From Dromaius novaehollandiae (Eukaryota > Chordata > Aves > Casuariiformes > Dromaiidae), in contig NC_088112.1 in assembly GCF_036370855.1 (NCBI RefSeq), positions 15,244,469 to 15,308,468 on the forward strand: a stretch of DNA of 64,000 nt. The letters run 5' to 3'. A model generated the notes under the pieces. The model searched no databases, was not told the origin of the DNA, and worked only from the letters and a program-made list of their open reading frames with translations. Position numbers and translations under genes: made by a program. This document shows, in pieces, positions 42,346 to 54,346 of this stretch; position 1 is the stretch's first letter, and each line of letters starts with the position of its first letter.

Positions 42346-44832
42346 CCAAAATGAGGTTTTTTTCACTGACGTGGAATGTAGCAGTTCATTTACTGAAAGT
42401 AGCACCCAAGAGAAAGCTGGTGGCTAACTATGTGCTCAATGAGCAGCTTGTGCTGAAAGAAAGAGTTGAGATTCACATACTGTGGAAATCCTCAAATTTT
42501 ACCCATCAGGCATACCTCCACCTTCTGCAGTCTGCCTGTAGCATTTATTTGTAGTTTCAGGACAAACATAAATCCAAAAGGGATCTGACATATTATCTTT
42601 CCTAGAAAGTTTCTTCTCAGCAAGTTAGATTGAGCCAAGGCTGTCACTACCAAGAGTGATTATTTTTTATTTTTGAGCACTCCAGACTTTTGGCATTTCA
42701 ACTTATTGAGCTGAATTTTTTAGACTCTGCCTGTGAAATGAGATTTAATTTATTAAACATTCAGAGTATTTCTGCAATCTTCAGATGGGAAAAGTTCAAA
42801 ATGAATATACATATCCAGAACTTTAAATCAGAAGTTCTATCCTAATGCACACTTCTAAGTTTGTAACATTTGTGAATTGAAATCAATTAGACAGTGCCTT
42901 GTTTTTGAAGGATATCAGTATTTCCACTAACATGGTATCAGGAGACTTAAAAAGCCCATATTCCAAGACCAAATTTCAAGTCTATCATAGTACTTTAAAA
43001 ATCATTACCAGGTAAAACACTGATAAGCACATGCTTTCCAAAAGGCTATTTGCACTTGTAAACAATGCCAAGAACTTGTTATCACACTGGGAGAGGCTGA
43101 ACCATGACTATTTCCTAACAATACTAACACAGAGAATGGATAGATAATACTTCCGCTACCAGCCAAGTCACATGCTATAAACTGGTCAATACTGCCTGGT
43201 ATTATTTGGCTGGCACAAAAAGCAGTGGTGAGGAATTCATTATTCACTGGGTAGACATTCCCTCTCCAGCCACCATATTTGATCCAAAGCTTAACCAGCA
43301 TTTTATTTTTAAATATTGATTTCAAGTTGTTGGAAGCATGCACAGGGAGTCACCAGCAAAACTTTTTATCCTTGTTAAACACTAGTTTCTAAAAGCATTA
43401 GCTTCTAAGTTCATATCATCTAAAGCCAATGGGAATTCAAATGATTAGCATCTTGCAGTACTAGGCTTATCAGAGCTCTATTCCGTAAGATTTGCATTTC
43501 CTGAAGCACCTATGGAAAAGAAGAGTACTCAACATCTATTTAACATTTCCAACACCATTCCTCAGATGGTGGCAGAAGAGATTAGCAGCTTAGACACTCA
43601 GGCAAAATGCTGTCTGATGCAATGGACGCAGTTTAATTCCTACCGGGGTATTGTAGTTTGGGCAGTTTTTCTCTTGAGTTACATGTGCATATTTCAATGC
43701 ATGATTCTACTCAGCAGACCTGGTTCTAGACCAACCAAAATTATAGTTCACTGAAGCTTAGCTTTTTGTATCAAAATGGAAAAATGAATAAAGTTTGCGG
43801 GATTCCTAGCTGCTGAGGATGCAAAATTTATGAATCTCTTGTGCATGGTTCCTGCTGCATAGTCGATGGAGGGCAAATACACAAGGTGGTAACACCCCAC
43901 ATGGTATTTTAGACGTTTTAAGTTTAGACATTTTAAACTGACAGCTAACATTAGCAAGCTGATCTAAGAATGGTCTTTATAATGCCAGACTTCTTCCTTC
44001 TCAGAGTCTCAGATCACAACTGCAAGATGAGTAAAAAGAATCCTTGCTGTCCATGCCATGCTTGGCCATACCCAGGCCCTAACCAGTATCTTATTGCCTT
44101 GGCAGTGGTTTCTGACTGATCTGCTGCACTACATGTGCCTTAGTGGTATTCCTCTCACTGAACACGTCACCTGCCCAGTTAGTTTGATTTCTCAGCTGTG
44201 TACTGCTTTTTATCTTTGTCCCTATTACTGAGCAGCAGAGAGCACCAAGCAGAAACAAGTCATGAAACATTTGGCTACGATTCTTTGGCCTAAGTGGATA
44301 TGCTTAAGGTTGTTTAAAAAATACTGCTGAACCTGCTGAAGGGTTTTTCCAAAGCTAGATGAGATTTCTAGACAATACTCAACAAGTACCAAATTCACAA
44401 AATTAAGTAGTCAGCATTCAACATCCCCTAAGGACATCATCTGGACAGCAGCAGTAAAGATGCTGCTTCTTTCACCCTGATCCAGAATGCAGTTCTGCAG
44501 TCCTAGAGAGACACACCCTTTCCATTTCTGCAATATTGCACATTTATTTCATACCAATTTAACGCAGTGTTCAAGGTACCAGCATCTCTTAAGTGGTTAG
44601 TACTCCCCTCACACACTTACCCCCTGCAAAACCATGCTCCAAACCAGTAAGTTTTGACCAGAACAGAACTGCAGAACTTAGCCTAAAGCACTTAACACAT
44701 CATATAGTCATACATCTGCCGTACACTTCTTCAAAATCACTTCCCAAGCCCCATGCGCTTCAGCCACAAAGGAACATGTTTCTACAGGAAGCTTAAAATA
44801 AAAAGGTTAAGAAGAAAAATTGAGTTAAAAGT

Positions 44833-44838
44833 TTTATT
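44833..44838 (-). promoter_or_regulatory. CPEB4: Distal poly(A) signal of CPEB4
   Basis: A minus-strand AATAAA is followed by a T-rich stretch (about 44810-44790 on the minus strand). It is the last hexamer before the base composition changes, so the transcript end is placed near 44816. Other AATAAA hexamers in the UTR (45411, 45858, 46252) could give shorter 3' ends. Confidence 0.55.
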
Positions 44839-45595
44839 CATTCAACATCTCACATTACAAATATTTAAAAATTATATGCATACTGGTATAAATAGTCATT
44901 TGCAAACTATTTAATAACATTAATTTTTCACTAGCACTTCAACAAATGAACTCTTTAAAAAAAGTAACTTGTGTTATATAACTTAGAGTAGAACATACAA
45001 AAATATGAACTTAAACGTGAAAATGACTTTAATAAAAAATGAATTACCCTTATTTAAAATGCTATAATAAATACTACAACCTCCCCATACACAGTAAAAA
45101 CTATATGGAAATTCAGCCAAGTAGTACAATTAACTGACATACTTAAATAACTTTTCCTTCTGATAATATGAGCAATACATTGGGGGAAAAACATATTAGG
45201 GATTAGTAAAAACTAGACACCCACTTGCTAAAAGTTTCACTTCCAAAAAATATAACAAAAAATCTGATGAAAATTATAAAAACTAATTATACTTTAAAAT
45301 TTAAAAATATAAAAAATAAAACAGTTGAATACAATATTGTCCCAATTCTTACAATGCTATCACAGTAGCTTTAAAATAAGATAATAAAATAAAGCAAATG
45401 ACCAAAACCTTTTATTCCATTTTTTAAAAATAATCTCAAATTTACATTAGTAGAAAGATTGATTTCTGATTCTTTTCTTTAGAAACACCAGCAAGAAAGA
45501 GGATTTACTAGAACAGTAGAAAATGACATTTTTAAATGTCTGCAATTAAAAACAAAGAATTACACTGCAAAGATCTTCCAGAAGTCTGAAATAGG

Positions 45596-45644
45596 TATTG
45601 CACATAACTTGAAGTTAACTTGCCACAATTCATCACATTCAAGT
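45596..45644 (-). promoter_or_regulatory. CPEB4: miR-25/32/92 and miR-26 seed matches in CPEB4 3'UTR
   Basis: The mRNA sense contains GTGCAATA (complement of 45596-45603), an eight-base match to the miR-25/32/92 family. Thirty-four bases upstream in the mRNA it has ACTTGAA (complement of 45638-45644), a seven-base A1-type match to miR-26. Published work describes miR-92 and miR-26 sites shared by the CPEB2, CPEB3 and CPEB4 3'UTRs. Activity in this species is inference. Confidence 0.6.
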
Positions 45645-45880
45645 TTTAAATCACCTTTTAACAGAAGGTTTAAACTCTTCAAAAACAAAAGGGGTGAATT
45701 ATCAAGTCTTTCCAACAGCATCCTTATAAAACGCTAAATTCATTCACTGCAAGTTTTAAATTTGCATTCTGCAGAGGTCTGTGTATGGAGAAGTATATAC
45801 TATACCAAAAAGCACGGGGCAGTGGGGTTCCTTTACATATAAAATAATCAGAAACACTTTATTTTACATTGCAAAAATAA

Positions 45881-46160
45881 CCATGTAATTACTCTGTAAC
45901 TACATTGTAAATACATGGCCAGTGCCATGCTAGTGTGATAAAACTACATGCTTATTAACCCCTTTGCAAATTGAAGTGATACCCTACGACTTGTAAACTA
46001 ATTACATGTTAATTATGTTTGGAGTGACATGGTAACTCCAACTACAAATCCCATGTAATCAGAAGGACATGTAATCACCATTTAAGTACAGAGTAATGTA
46101 TATAATTGTTTATGCCCTGTAAATCGAAGTGTAACCAAATAATCTGTAAACACGCTTGTC
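45881..46160. repeat. Cluster of imperfect TGTAATTAC/ATGTAATCA repeats
   Basis: Related words recur here: CCATGTAATTAC, ACATTGTAAATACATGG, CTTGTAAACTAATTACATG, CCATGTAATCA, ACATGTAATCACC and CTGTAAACAC. The first 38 bases (45881-45918) are bounded by the inverted pair CCATGTA/TACATGG. The cluster lies within the CPEB4 3'UTR. Confidence 0.6.
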
Positions 46161-49034
46161 ACACAATCACAAGTGAATATTAGTAGAATAACAATTTCTT
46201 ACATTAGTCATGCATACTAACATTACATGCCTGCCACCTAGCAGGCTCTCTTTTATTCTTTAAATATAATTTAAAAGAGCAGACACATTTCTGCATCAAA
46301 CACCTAACATCAATTTGTTATTAATATTAAAAATGGCTAAACATTCACCAAAAACGTCTGCATTTGTGTATAATTTTTAAAAACTTAGTAAGAAGCGGTA
46401 GACAATTTTGATGTTTCTTTACTTTGAAATTTCTACACTATATTTATGCATTTAAATTTCAGGGTCTAAAGACAGTGTCATTTGTCACTTTCATGCTTTT
46501 CTTCTTTAATTCTCAACTTTACATATACTATTTCTTAAATTATATGTACACCAAATACCTGGTGCTGGGCTAAGATGTTTAAGCAACATGCTTTCTTTTC
46601 TCTGCAGATTCTAAAATAGCATTGCCAGTGCACAACATCCATAATTCAAAATGTATGCAGAGCACTGAAATGTATAAAAAGCAGAATATAAGAAAATAAA
46701 ATTTATTAAAATTATTTATATTAAAAAATGAAGTATATGAAGATCTCTCAGTAATAAAAGTACAAAAAGCTACTCTTTGCAATATGAAAAATTGAGGTAT
46801 TGCATAAAGAGATATCCCGTCAGTGAAAAGTGTGCCTAAAAATGCTCACTGTTGGAAAAACAAGATATACAAAAGTAGTGCATAACAAATATACATTATG
46901 TGCATGACAAAATAAGTTAGCTACAAAAACACTGTACCGAAATTCAGCAGGTCATGTACAAAGGGAAAAATTATTATTCAAAGCTAGTTCTCAAACAGTG
47001 TTATTTCTTGTAATGGTAACCCATCTCACCTGTTAACTGGGTAGGATCGGCACAATAGCACACCCCAAGCCACCTACAAGCATTAAAAAAATTAAAGGAA
47101 CATTCCAACTATAATTATGTACTTCAGAGAAAAAAAAGTCCCTGACAATCTACACAAGAGCACTCTGCATTTGCATTACTGTTGTCAATATTTTCAGGGA
47201 TTTCATTAAAAGCAGCTCCCTTTCTATACTTGACTAGTAGACAGCAAATGTCTCCATTTTGACCTTTGGAACTTGATAAGGTATAGTTCATTAAAGCCTG
47301 TATTGAAAATAAAAACTGCTTCTCATAAAGATAATCTGGGGTGGGGGGAACGGGATGAGGGGGGCCGGCAAAGGCTTTTATGGAGCAGATGTTTTCCAAG
47401 CAGTGCTGAGGCAAGTCTTTGGTTTGAGAGAATCGAGGATGGTACCATGCCAGTCGGGCAGTTTAGAAGATTGCCACTGAATTTGTTTGTTTGTACACTG
47501 CTAAAACTCATTTTAGAAGTTGGCCAGGGCATTAGTTCAAAAGTAATAAAAATAATTTTCAGAACTACTCCTTCATTCAACTATTTCAAACTAAACCCCT
47601 GCACCCACTCTTCATCATTCAATTAACATGTACTCTGTTAATGCTTCTCAAGGTAGAACTTATTTATAATAAAGCAGGCATTAACTTAGCAATGTTGGCA
47701 CTTCAAAATACCTACGTTTCCTTATTTCCCCATATTAAGTTCTGGAAAGGAGGAATCTTAGCTGGGATATTCTTCTACAGGAAGAGTAAGAAAGGCATAT
47801 GCATGTTTGCACTGTCTCGCACACAAATTCAGGGAACAGTGCAAAGCAAGACATGGAAATTACTTAGCTTTATGCCTTCTGTTACAACTAAGTTAGAGGA
47901 TATTTAAAACTAACTTTACATCCAAGATGGGAAACCAATAAGCAGCCAATTTTAGTTTGTGTGACACACTGGAATATCAAAACTTCAATAAAAATCAGTG
48001 ATATCCTTGAGGTATCTTCAGGTTTTCTACTTTTTCATGTCAAAATGGAGAGCAAAGGCTGGCCCCTGATGAATGTTAGTAATTAGGATATAGAGTTATA
48101 TATAGCCATCAAAAATAAAATCTATATATTCATCCTTCAGGAGAGGAAATGCCAGTTAACTAGTTGTCATTTTTCTAGCTTTGGTAGGATTTCTAGGGCT
48201 GTAACCAGACAATTGAATTCTCTTAAAGAAAAAAGAAAGTGCACTCTCCCCTCAGTAGTAACTTTACTCAACTTTTACATTCAGGAGTTCTTAAAATGTA
48301 ATCATTCTGATGAAAATATAGTAAGCTCTGCCTATCTCATTAGTAATTTGGATGTGGGTGGTAGTCAGAGGCACGGTCAGATACATACCGAGCTAAAAAT
48401 TCAGCCTCAAAACCCTTAAGAGATAAAAAAAAAAAAAAATCACTATTATAATGCTGCTTGAACTTTGCTCATGCTTTTCTGTTGCTTTAAACATGCTCTT
48501 TCCTGTTGATAGGTAAATGCTAACTTTATCTGTTGCTGGAAAAACTGAAAAGTCAAAACAAAAAGAGAGGCAAAAACAGGCTTCCCTGGGGGAAAGTGTC
48601 AGAACAGACCGATAGTGTTATTGTTACATGGTTATTTTAATAAAAGTATTCTTATGTTCTTTATTAACAATAATTTAATTAAAAAACCAAAATACTCTAT
48701 TGTTTCAATTCTCTTTTCTTAATATTTTTCTCTCCTCTAAGAAAATGTTGCATGAAATTAAGTGTTCTCTTGGTAGTAAAGACAAGAGAATGCAACTTAC
48801 TTGCAACACGTTATCAATACGAAAAGGAGTTCCCAATACAGTTTTCAATGACAAGATTCTACAAAATACCCATATTATAGGTCATTCTTTCATTATACTA
48901 TTGTTAAATTACAGACTACTACAAAAGGACATGCTATCTTGAATAAGAGAAAGGGCCGGGTGGGGTAGGGACAATCAGGATAACAGAAGAGTGCACTTAA
49001 TTTGAGGCCTGCATATGAGCACTGCAGTAATCAC

Positions 49035-49262
49035 TTAGTTCCAGCGGAATGAAATATGTCTTGGGCGATCTCCTCCCTCCTTCACCAGGGGTTTGTGGAA
49101 TTCCCTGCCAGCGCGTGAATGGATAGCAGCCCAGCAATATTCACAGTAATACTGCAGACAGGTAACATTAGCACAGAAAAATGGAGCAAATTTTCCACCA
49201 CAACGGGCCCCCTGACATTCATCGCAAAGCTGATCATCCAAGACATATGGCTTAACTTCCAC
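49035..49262 (-). CDS. CPEB4: CPEB4 terminal coding exon (ZZ domain, C-terminus)
   Basis: This exon encodes the last 75 residues and the TAA stop, in phase 0, after an acceptor ATACAG ending at 49263. The peptide begins VEVKPYVLDDQLCDECQGAR and ends RPRHISFRWN. It forms the ZZ-type zinc-binding domain, with Cys pairs CDEC, C-GGKFAPFFC and CLQYYCEYC and a following HSR...FH. This fold is found in all CPEBs and packs against the tandem RRMs. CPEB4 binds the cytoplasmic polyadenylation element UUUUAU in mRNA 3'UTRs and controls poly(A) tail length and translation in meiosis, neurons and stress. All zinc ligands are intact. The match to mammalian CPEB4 is essentially complete as far as I recall. 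It corresponds to about residues 655-729 of the human protein. Confidence 0.97.
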   Translation of the reverse strand: MEVKPYVLDDQLCDECQGARCGGKFAPFFCANVTCLQYYCEYCWAAIHSRAGREFHKPLVKEGGDRPRHISFRWN

Positions 49263-52200
49263 CTGTATGCAGAAAACAAGAAGAAAGTTTGCAATTCTTA
49301 GTAACAACGTAGGAAATGACAATTCCACATTATTTACCATCTGTATTCTAGCAGGATTGAGATCACTTGATCGTAGACATTAAACACTCAAAACTACAGG
49401 CACTTAACTTGAGAACAATCCTGCTCCCACTGCTCCTCCTTGTAGCTTAAAAAACCCAAAATTGATGCTCACCATCTTTATCACGCATGCTGTAACCTAT
49501 TTAGAAAAAGTACCAATCAACACATTGTTACAGAATTTATGTCCATAGATTCTTATCAAAACCTTGGAGAATTCTGGGGGTTTAAGTATGGTGATGCACA
49601 ATTAAGCTCCTACCCTTTTAGGGAGGAATATAAACTGTTTACACAACACTGTAACTGCAAGTTAAAAATGCACGTAGTCTGCAAATTTCAATGTCTGAAT
49701 TTCCAACTTCAAAAATTTTCATTTATTATCTTTAATGAATAGTACATTTCTGTTTCCTTCTACCGTGGCTTACTCCACTCAGCAAAAGGAGACCTACCTC
49801 ATCTTGCTGGTATCAAATGTAAAGCTTAAAACGCCAACCTACGCAGCTGGCATTAAGGACAAGATGATGCGTAGCAATTCAGCACAGGAGACAAGAAAGG
49901 AGAGGAAAATTTTCTTCAAGTTCTTAACTGATAATAACTCACAGAAACTTACCAGCTGGTGCTCCAAGGATACATCTACACTGCAACATCTGCAGGCTAC
50001 TGGCTTTTAATCTACACATTTGCATACCAAAAACAAGCCTGCTGTACCGTGGGCTACAAAACCCTGTCCGCGGCACTCCAGGACGCTTCCTCTGCGACAG
50101 GCACACAGTGCTCCCCGCTCTCAGCGCCCAAGCTGCGTGGAGTACAGCTCGTTTAGACGTGTGTACATGTTTAAATCACAGCTGCAGCACTGCCATCCCC
50201 TAAAGGCTCTGTTTCACCTCATAACTAATGATCACCTTCACTCCCATTCCTCTGCTTCTTAGGACTGCTCAAGGTCGATGCATGGACTACTCAGCAGCAC
50301 AGCACGAAACCTCAACTTAAAAAAAGTACAGCTACATTACAAGTTCCTATTCTGGAAGTGCTTGTTAGCCTTCTCTGAAGCCTATTTAATCATTTTTTTC
50401 AAAAACATTTCCAAATATCCAGACCAAGACTAGTGTCTCCAATGTTACCGTTCTGTTTCTGCATCTGGCATAGCGATGGTCTTTTGTAGACCTCAGGGAT
50501 CTCGTAGTAGTATGCCAACTAATCCAAATAAGGACATTCACAAGCTCCTGTGTTTTTAAACTTACCAAATTTTATCACAGTCCAGGCAGGTCACTGCAGT
50601 AGTTGATGCCATTTGTGCTTACAGTACAAACAAACTACTCAAAGCAGTGTAGTAGCCTTGCTTTTCCCCTCATTTTTTTCTGTTTTCCATTCCTGAAGAG
50701 TTCTGTTTCTCAAACATCCCTCCATGCTAACCCACAACAATAAATGTGTAAAACAGCAGAGGCAAACACATATTCCTAACATCATATCACCTTCCCGCTT
50801 CAACACCTAGCTTGGCTAACTAGTTTTAGATGGGCAGTCGGTGATGAGCGCCTTCTTCTATAAACGCTAAGGAGCAGAAACTACAAACATGCTATACTTG
50901 CCTCCTTAATATGGAAGCTGTCTTCCTCTATTACCAGTGTCCCAGACATACTCAGAGGCTGGTCTAGGCTGCAACCTAAAGGCCAAACTACAGCAGAAAT
51001 AATTATACCTCTGCTTGCTTTGGCCTGCAACTGCAGCCTTAGGTTTTGTGCAAGTTAGCAACCAAGAGATATTGCAGTTTTCAGTATATTTACTGTGTGC
51101 TGAAGCACATGTGCCAAACACGACTTGCAAAATATCACCTGCAAATATGATCTGTTACTTGTGCTACATATATTGAAGCTTCTCAAATGTACAGTGTAAA
51201 GTAGCTTAAATTACAGCAGTTTCATCAGACACAGTTAGGGTGGCAGTATTCCTCAGAACCTCTGCAGTGCTGGGAGCTGCAGGCCACCGAGCATTTAACT
51301 TGTATTATCTCACTGAAGGGCACACCCTTTAACAGCACCTCCATGTCTAATTTTGCAGGAAATCCTTCTTTGTTACTCATTTTATTTTTATGTATATATA
51401 AAAATGTTATTATAAGAATTGATTAAAAATTGTATCTTAATAATAAATAGTATTGTCGCTGTTGCATTTATCTCTCTCGTGCATCCAAAACAACTATTCT
51501 AACGAATCCTCTGAGCACTTATCTCCCTACATTTCTTCTGAACCACGTACAAAATGGGGAAATAAGGAGGAGTGGGAGGAGAGAAGGAAGGGGAAATAGA
51601 TTGCAAAACCTTTGCTAGAGTTCACAAGTACTTACTTAAAATCTGCAGTCCCACCAGCTTCAATGGACCTATTCACCCAAGTGTCTGCTTATGCAAGCAG
51701 AAGTTGCACAAGGTGGGGGGGCAAATTATTTGTTCAAAGCCATACAGAATTTATTTCTGAGCCAAGATTAGAACAAAGACATTCCAGTTCCCAGGCCCAC
51801 AGTCAAATTGTTGTTCCAATTCTTCTTCCCCAGCTTTATAGCCAAGCAGGGGTGAAATTATAATCGGCTAATCAGCCATTTAACAATGACAACTGACGGA
51901 AGTTTAGAGGTAAGGGCTTTAGGGCTTCCCCCCACCCAGTGGTAATTATAGAATTAAGATCAATAATGACAGTCACATAATCCTGAGTCCTGAAAATCTT
52001 GAGGCAAAGCACGAACTAGACAGAACAGTAGATGCAAGGATCTGAGTTCCTCAAAATTGTGGCCTTAAGATTACCATAATAGGCCAGTCACAGTCACGTT
52101 TTAGATTAGAGTGCAGTGAGAAGCAAGCTGCAGATCTATTTGGCATACTCCTTTAATTTCTGTTAATAAAGGAATAAAATAAGCTGTAAATAATTATAAT

Positions 52201-52755
52201 AAATTATCATTTAAGAAGTTAACTGGGCACAGCCTTTAAGCAAGCTGTGGAGGATGACTATGAGGCTGTAGTGGCCACCAAGGAGTTTACAATGCATTGC
52301 TATGATGCTCTTTAGGACCATTCAGCACATATAACATTAGGGCCAGATTCTGCCTACTCTCTACAGAGATGTAGAACAGGAACAGGAACTGCCCCATCCT
52401 TGGCAGATACCTCAGTCTCTGACTTTACAGAAACACTACAAGGGCAAACACTTGCAGTGGGAGTATACAAGTGCAATATTCTTACAGAAGGGCAAGGAGC
52501 TGAAATGCTTCCCATGATGCTAGGCAGTTCAAGAAAGTCTGCTTCACAGTTGCCACCTATGTTCCAGAAGCAAGAGCTCTGCACCACTCCTTCATTTTTA
52601 TTCTGTGTTGTATCTAACCGGCACAATCTAGCCCTAAATATGCAATGGATCTGATCTAACATTTACAGTCTTCACAGTGACGCACTCACATTTACATGGA
52701 AAACCATTTCTAGAGAAGGCATGGAGCAAAAATAGAATGTGCTTGAAGACCTTAC
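49263..52755 (-). other. CPEB4: CPEB4 intron before terminal exon
   Basis: This intron of about 3.5 kb runs from a GTAAGG donor (52755) to the ATACAG acceptor (49263). Short open frames such as 50020-50262 have no recognisable features. Confidence 0.8.
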
Positions 52756-52937
52756 CCGTTTATCTATCTCTCCATGCTGCAGCTGAACAAAGCGAGCACT
52801 GATAGCAGCTATGTAACTTTGTTGATTAGAAAATGCAACCCGCCCAGCTCCTTTTGGGTACTTCAGCTCAGGGTCTGTGTCAATTCCAGCATAGCACACC
52901 CCTCCGTACAGGCGATCCATTATCATTGCAAGTTCCA
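52756..52937 (-). CDS. CPEB4: CPEB4 exon: most of RRM2
   Basis: This exon has two leading bases and 60 codons, beginning ELAMIMDRLYGGVCYAGIDT and ending LQHGEIDKR, with a CGG|GTAAGG donor. It carries the RNP1-like KGAGRVAF of the second RRM, plus the CPEB2/3/4-type loop GIDTDPELKYPKGAG. The leading TG completes a Val codon with the last G of the previous exon. The acceptor is TTTGTGGTTTAG, ending at 52938. It corresponds to about residues 595-654. No frameshift or missing motif is seen. Confidence 0.97.
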
Positions 52938-53156
52938 CTAAACCACAAAGGAAAAGAAAACAGTGGTGTAGATTTAGTAATTTTTTTCTCCCTTCCTAAA
53001 AGCACCAAATGTGACAGTTCATTTGTATTCATGTTTCCCAGTATAAGTGTCAAGAGCACTTAACACTTCCCTTGCTGAAATAATTTGTCTCCCCCCTTGT
53101 TCCCCCAATCAGACAGCATATTCAACATGCCCAGTGCTGCAGAACACGCAGTGTAC
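52938..53156 (-). other. CPEB4: CPEB4 short intron
   Basis: This 219-bp intron has a GTACAC donor and a TTTAG acceptor. It is the shortest CPEB4 intron in the window. Confidence 0.9.
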
Positions 53157-53271
53157 CTGCTCGTAAAGGCCGAGGAACACCACCAACAAAAATGGTTTTT
53201 CGTGGGTCAAGAGGCTGTGAACCATCCATAACAAAATCACTATCACTAAGGTTCCAAGGCCGGATCTGAAC
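53157..53271 (-). CDS. CPEB4: CPEB4 exon: inter-RRM linker and start of RRM2
   Basis: This exon has 38 codons plus one base, starting VQIRPWNLSDSDFVMDGSQP and continuing LDPRKTIFVGGVPRPLRA. The RNP2 motif KTIFVGGVP opens the second RRM. VQIRPW is the end of RRM1 and the linker conserved in the CPEB2/3/4 subfamily. The acceptor is TCCATAG, ending at 53272. The donor is GCAG|GTACAC. It lies in phase with both neighbouring exons and corresponds to about residues 556-593. Confidence 0.97.
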
Positions 53272-54227
53272 CTATGGACAAAAAGCCTTTTTTTTTTTAA
53301 ACCATTCACAATTCAGAAAATATTTCAGTAACATAAATTAAAATAGTATCCTACAAAGAAGAAAATCTCTTAAAAAATTGTATTTTTTAACTCATTTTCT
53401 ACTTGTTCAGCAATCACTTCTCAAGATGAAATGGTAATAATCTCTATAAAAACAGACCTCTTGAGCATACTAAATTTCACCACTTGTTACCTAAATTTGT
53501 AGGAAAAAAACCGCTACTTACACATTTACTTAATCATGACTGAACTGTGGTATATGAACTATGTTATTGCATATGTATCTATGCTATTTGTGTTGTTCTA
53601 GTCAAGTAAAGTGAAAGCACTAGACTAGTGTTATCTCAATAGAACAGACTCCAATGCACAAGGTCGTGTGTTTATTTACTACACAGAACTTGCTACTTTG
53701 CCTACGGCTGGTCAAATTCAAAGGATAGATACACAGCATAAGTCTCTCCAACTATTAACTGACTTGTTTCAGCCCCCAAAATCATTTGCACTAGTAATGT
53801 ACAATTCACTGCCATGTTACGTTTTTTGAGGTTTAATTTGTCTCTGTCAAAACACGTTCCATACAGTACTACAGACAGCGTGAATTCTGCATCATTCAAC
53901 AATAAGCATAAAATACCTGCCTGCAAATATATTTATTACATCAACAAACATGAAATTTAGCAAATCTTTTCTATGAAAAATGTGAATTGTAACAAGACTA
54001 AAAAACCTCATGATGTGTATGTAATGCACATCACTGAGAATTAACTTCAGAGTTTAGAAATACCCAAGTTGATCTTCTCTTTGAGAACTTCTTTGATGAT
54101 TTAAAGAAATTTAAACATTAGTGCTCTAAAAACAGAAAAAAAAAGAAAAAAGAAAAAAAGGGCATCTGAAGAGCACAATTTCTAACAATCATACAGGAGC
54201 TGCATAGCCACTGAATATTTTACCTAC
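53272..54227 (-). other. CPEB4: CPEB4 intron
   Basis: This 956-bp AT-rich intron has a GTAGGT donor and a CATAG acceptor. Nothing else was seen in it. Confidence 0.85.
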
Positions 54228-54346
54228 CGGTTTGTCCTTGATAGTGGGGCTGGAGACACAAAGATAGAGTTTTCCGTCTTCTTCAATACATGCATCAATC
54301 AGTGCCTGTACAGAGCTTTCATCTTGGAACAGCAAAAATGCATATC
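54228..54346 (-). CDS. CPEB4: CPEB4 exon: RRM1 core
   Basis: This exon has two leading bases and 39 codons. With the preceding G it reads GYAFLLFQDESSVQALIDAC and continues IEEDGKLYLCVSSPTIKDKP. GYAFLLF is the RNP1 motif of RRM1. The aromatic Y and F contact RNA in this family. The acceptor is CATTTGTAG, ending at 54347, and the donor is CCG|GTAGGT. It is identical to vertebrate CPEB4 as far as I recall, at about residues 516-555. CPEB3 and CPEB2 are very similar here, so assignment to CPEB4 rests mainly on the exon at 57756-57929. Confidence 0.97.

Larger units (their letters stand above)
37800..44815. other. Intergenic between C5orf47 and CPEB4
   Basis: This is about 7 kb of AT-rich DNA. 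It contains a T27 run at 41298-41324 and nested short repeats of ATCCATCTCCA and GGATAT at 42285-42345. Open frames reach about 100 codons but none is recognisable. No gene or RNA was found. Confidence 0.6.
44816..49034 (-). other. CPEB4: CPEB4 3'UTR
   Basis: This region of about 4.2 kb follows the CPEB4 stop codon. It is strongly AU-rich, especially at 44820-47000, and contains no supportable protein gene. In the mRNA sense it carries many UUUUAU/UUUUUAU elements (for example around 45300-45320 and 45370-45392), a GUGCAAUA match to the miR-25/32/92 seed (45596-45603) and an ACUUGAA match to the miR-26 seed (45638-45644). It also holds a cluster of imperfect AUUACAU repeats (45881-46160). A long regulated UTR is usual for CPEB2/3/4 genes. 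The 3' boundary is inferred from the last poly(A) signal. Confidence 0.75.

Noticed and set aside
47124-47626. Overlapping frames of about 100 codons on both strands
   Set aside because: They fall in the CPEB4 3'UTR and have no family features.
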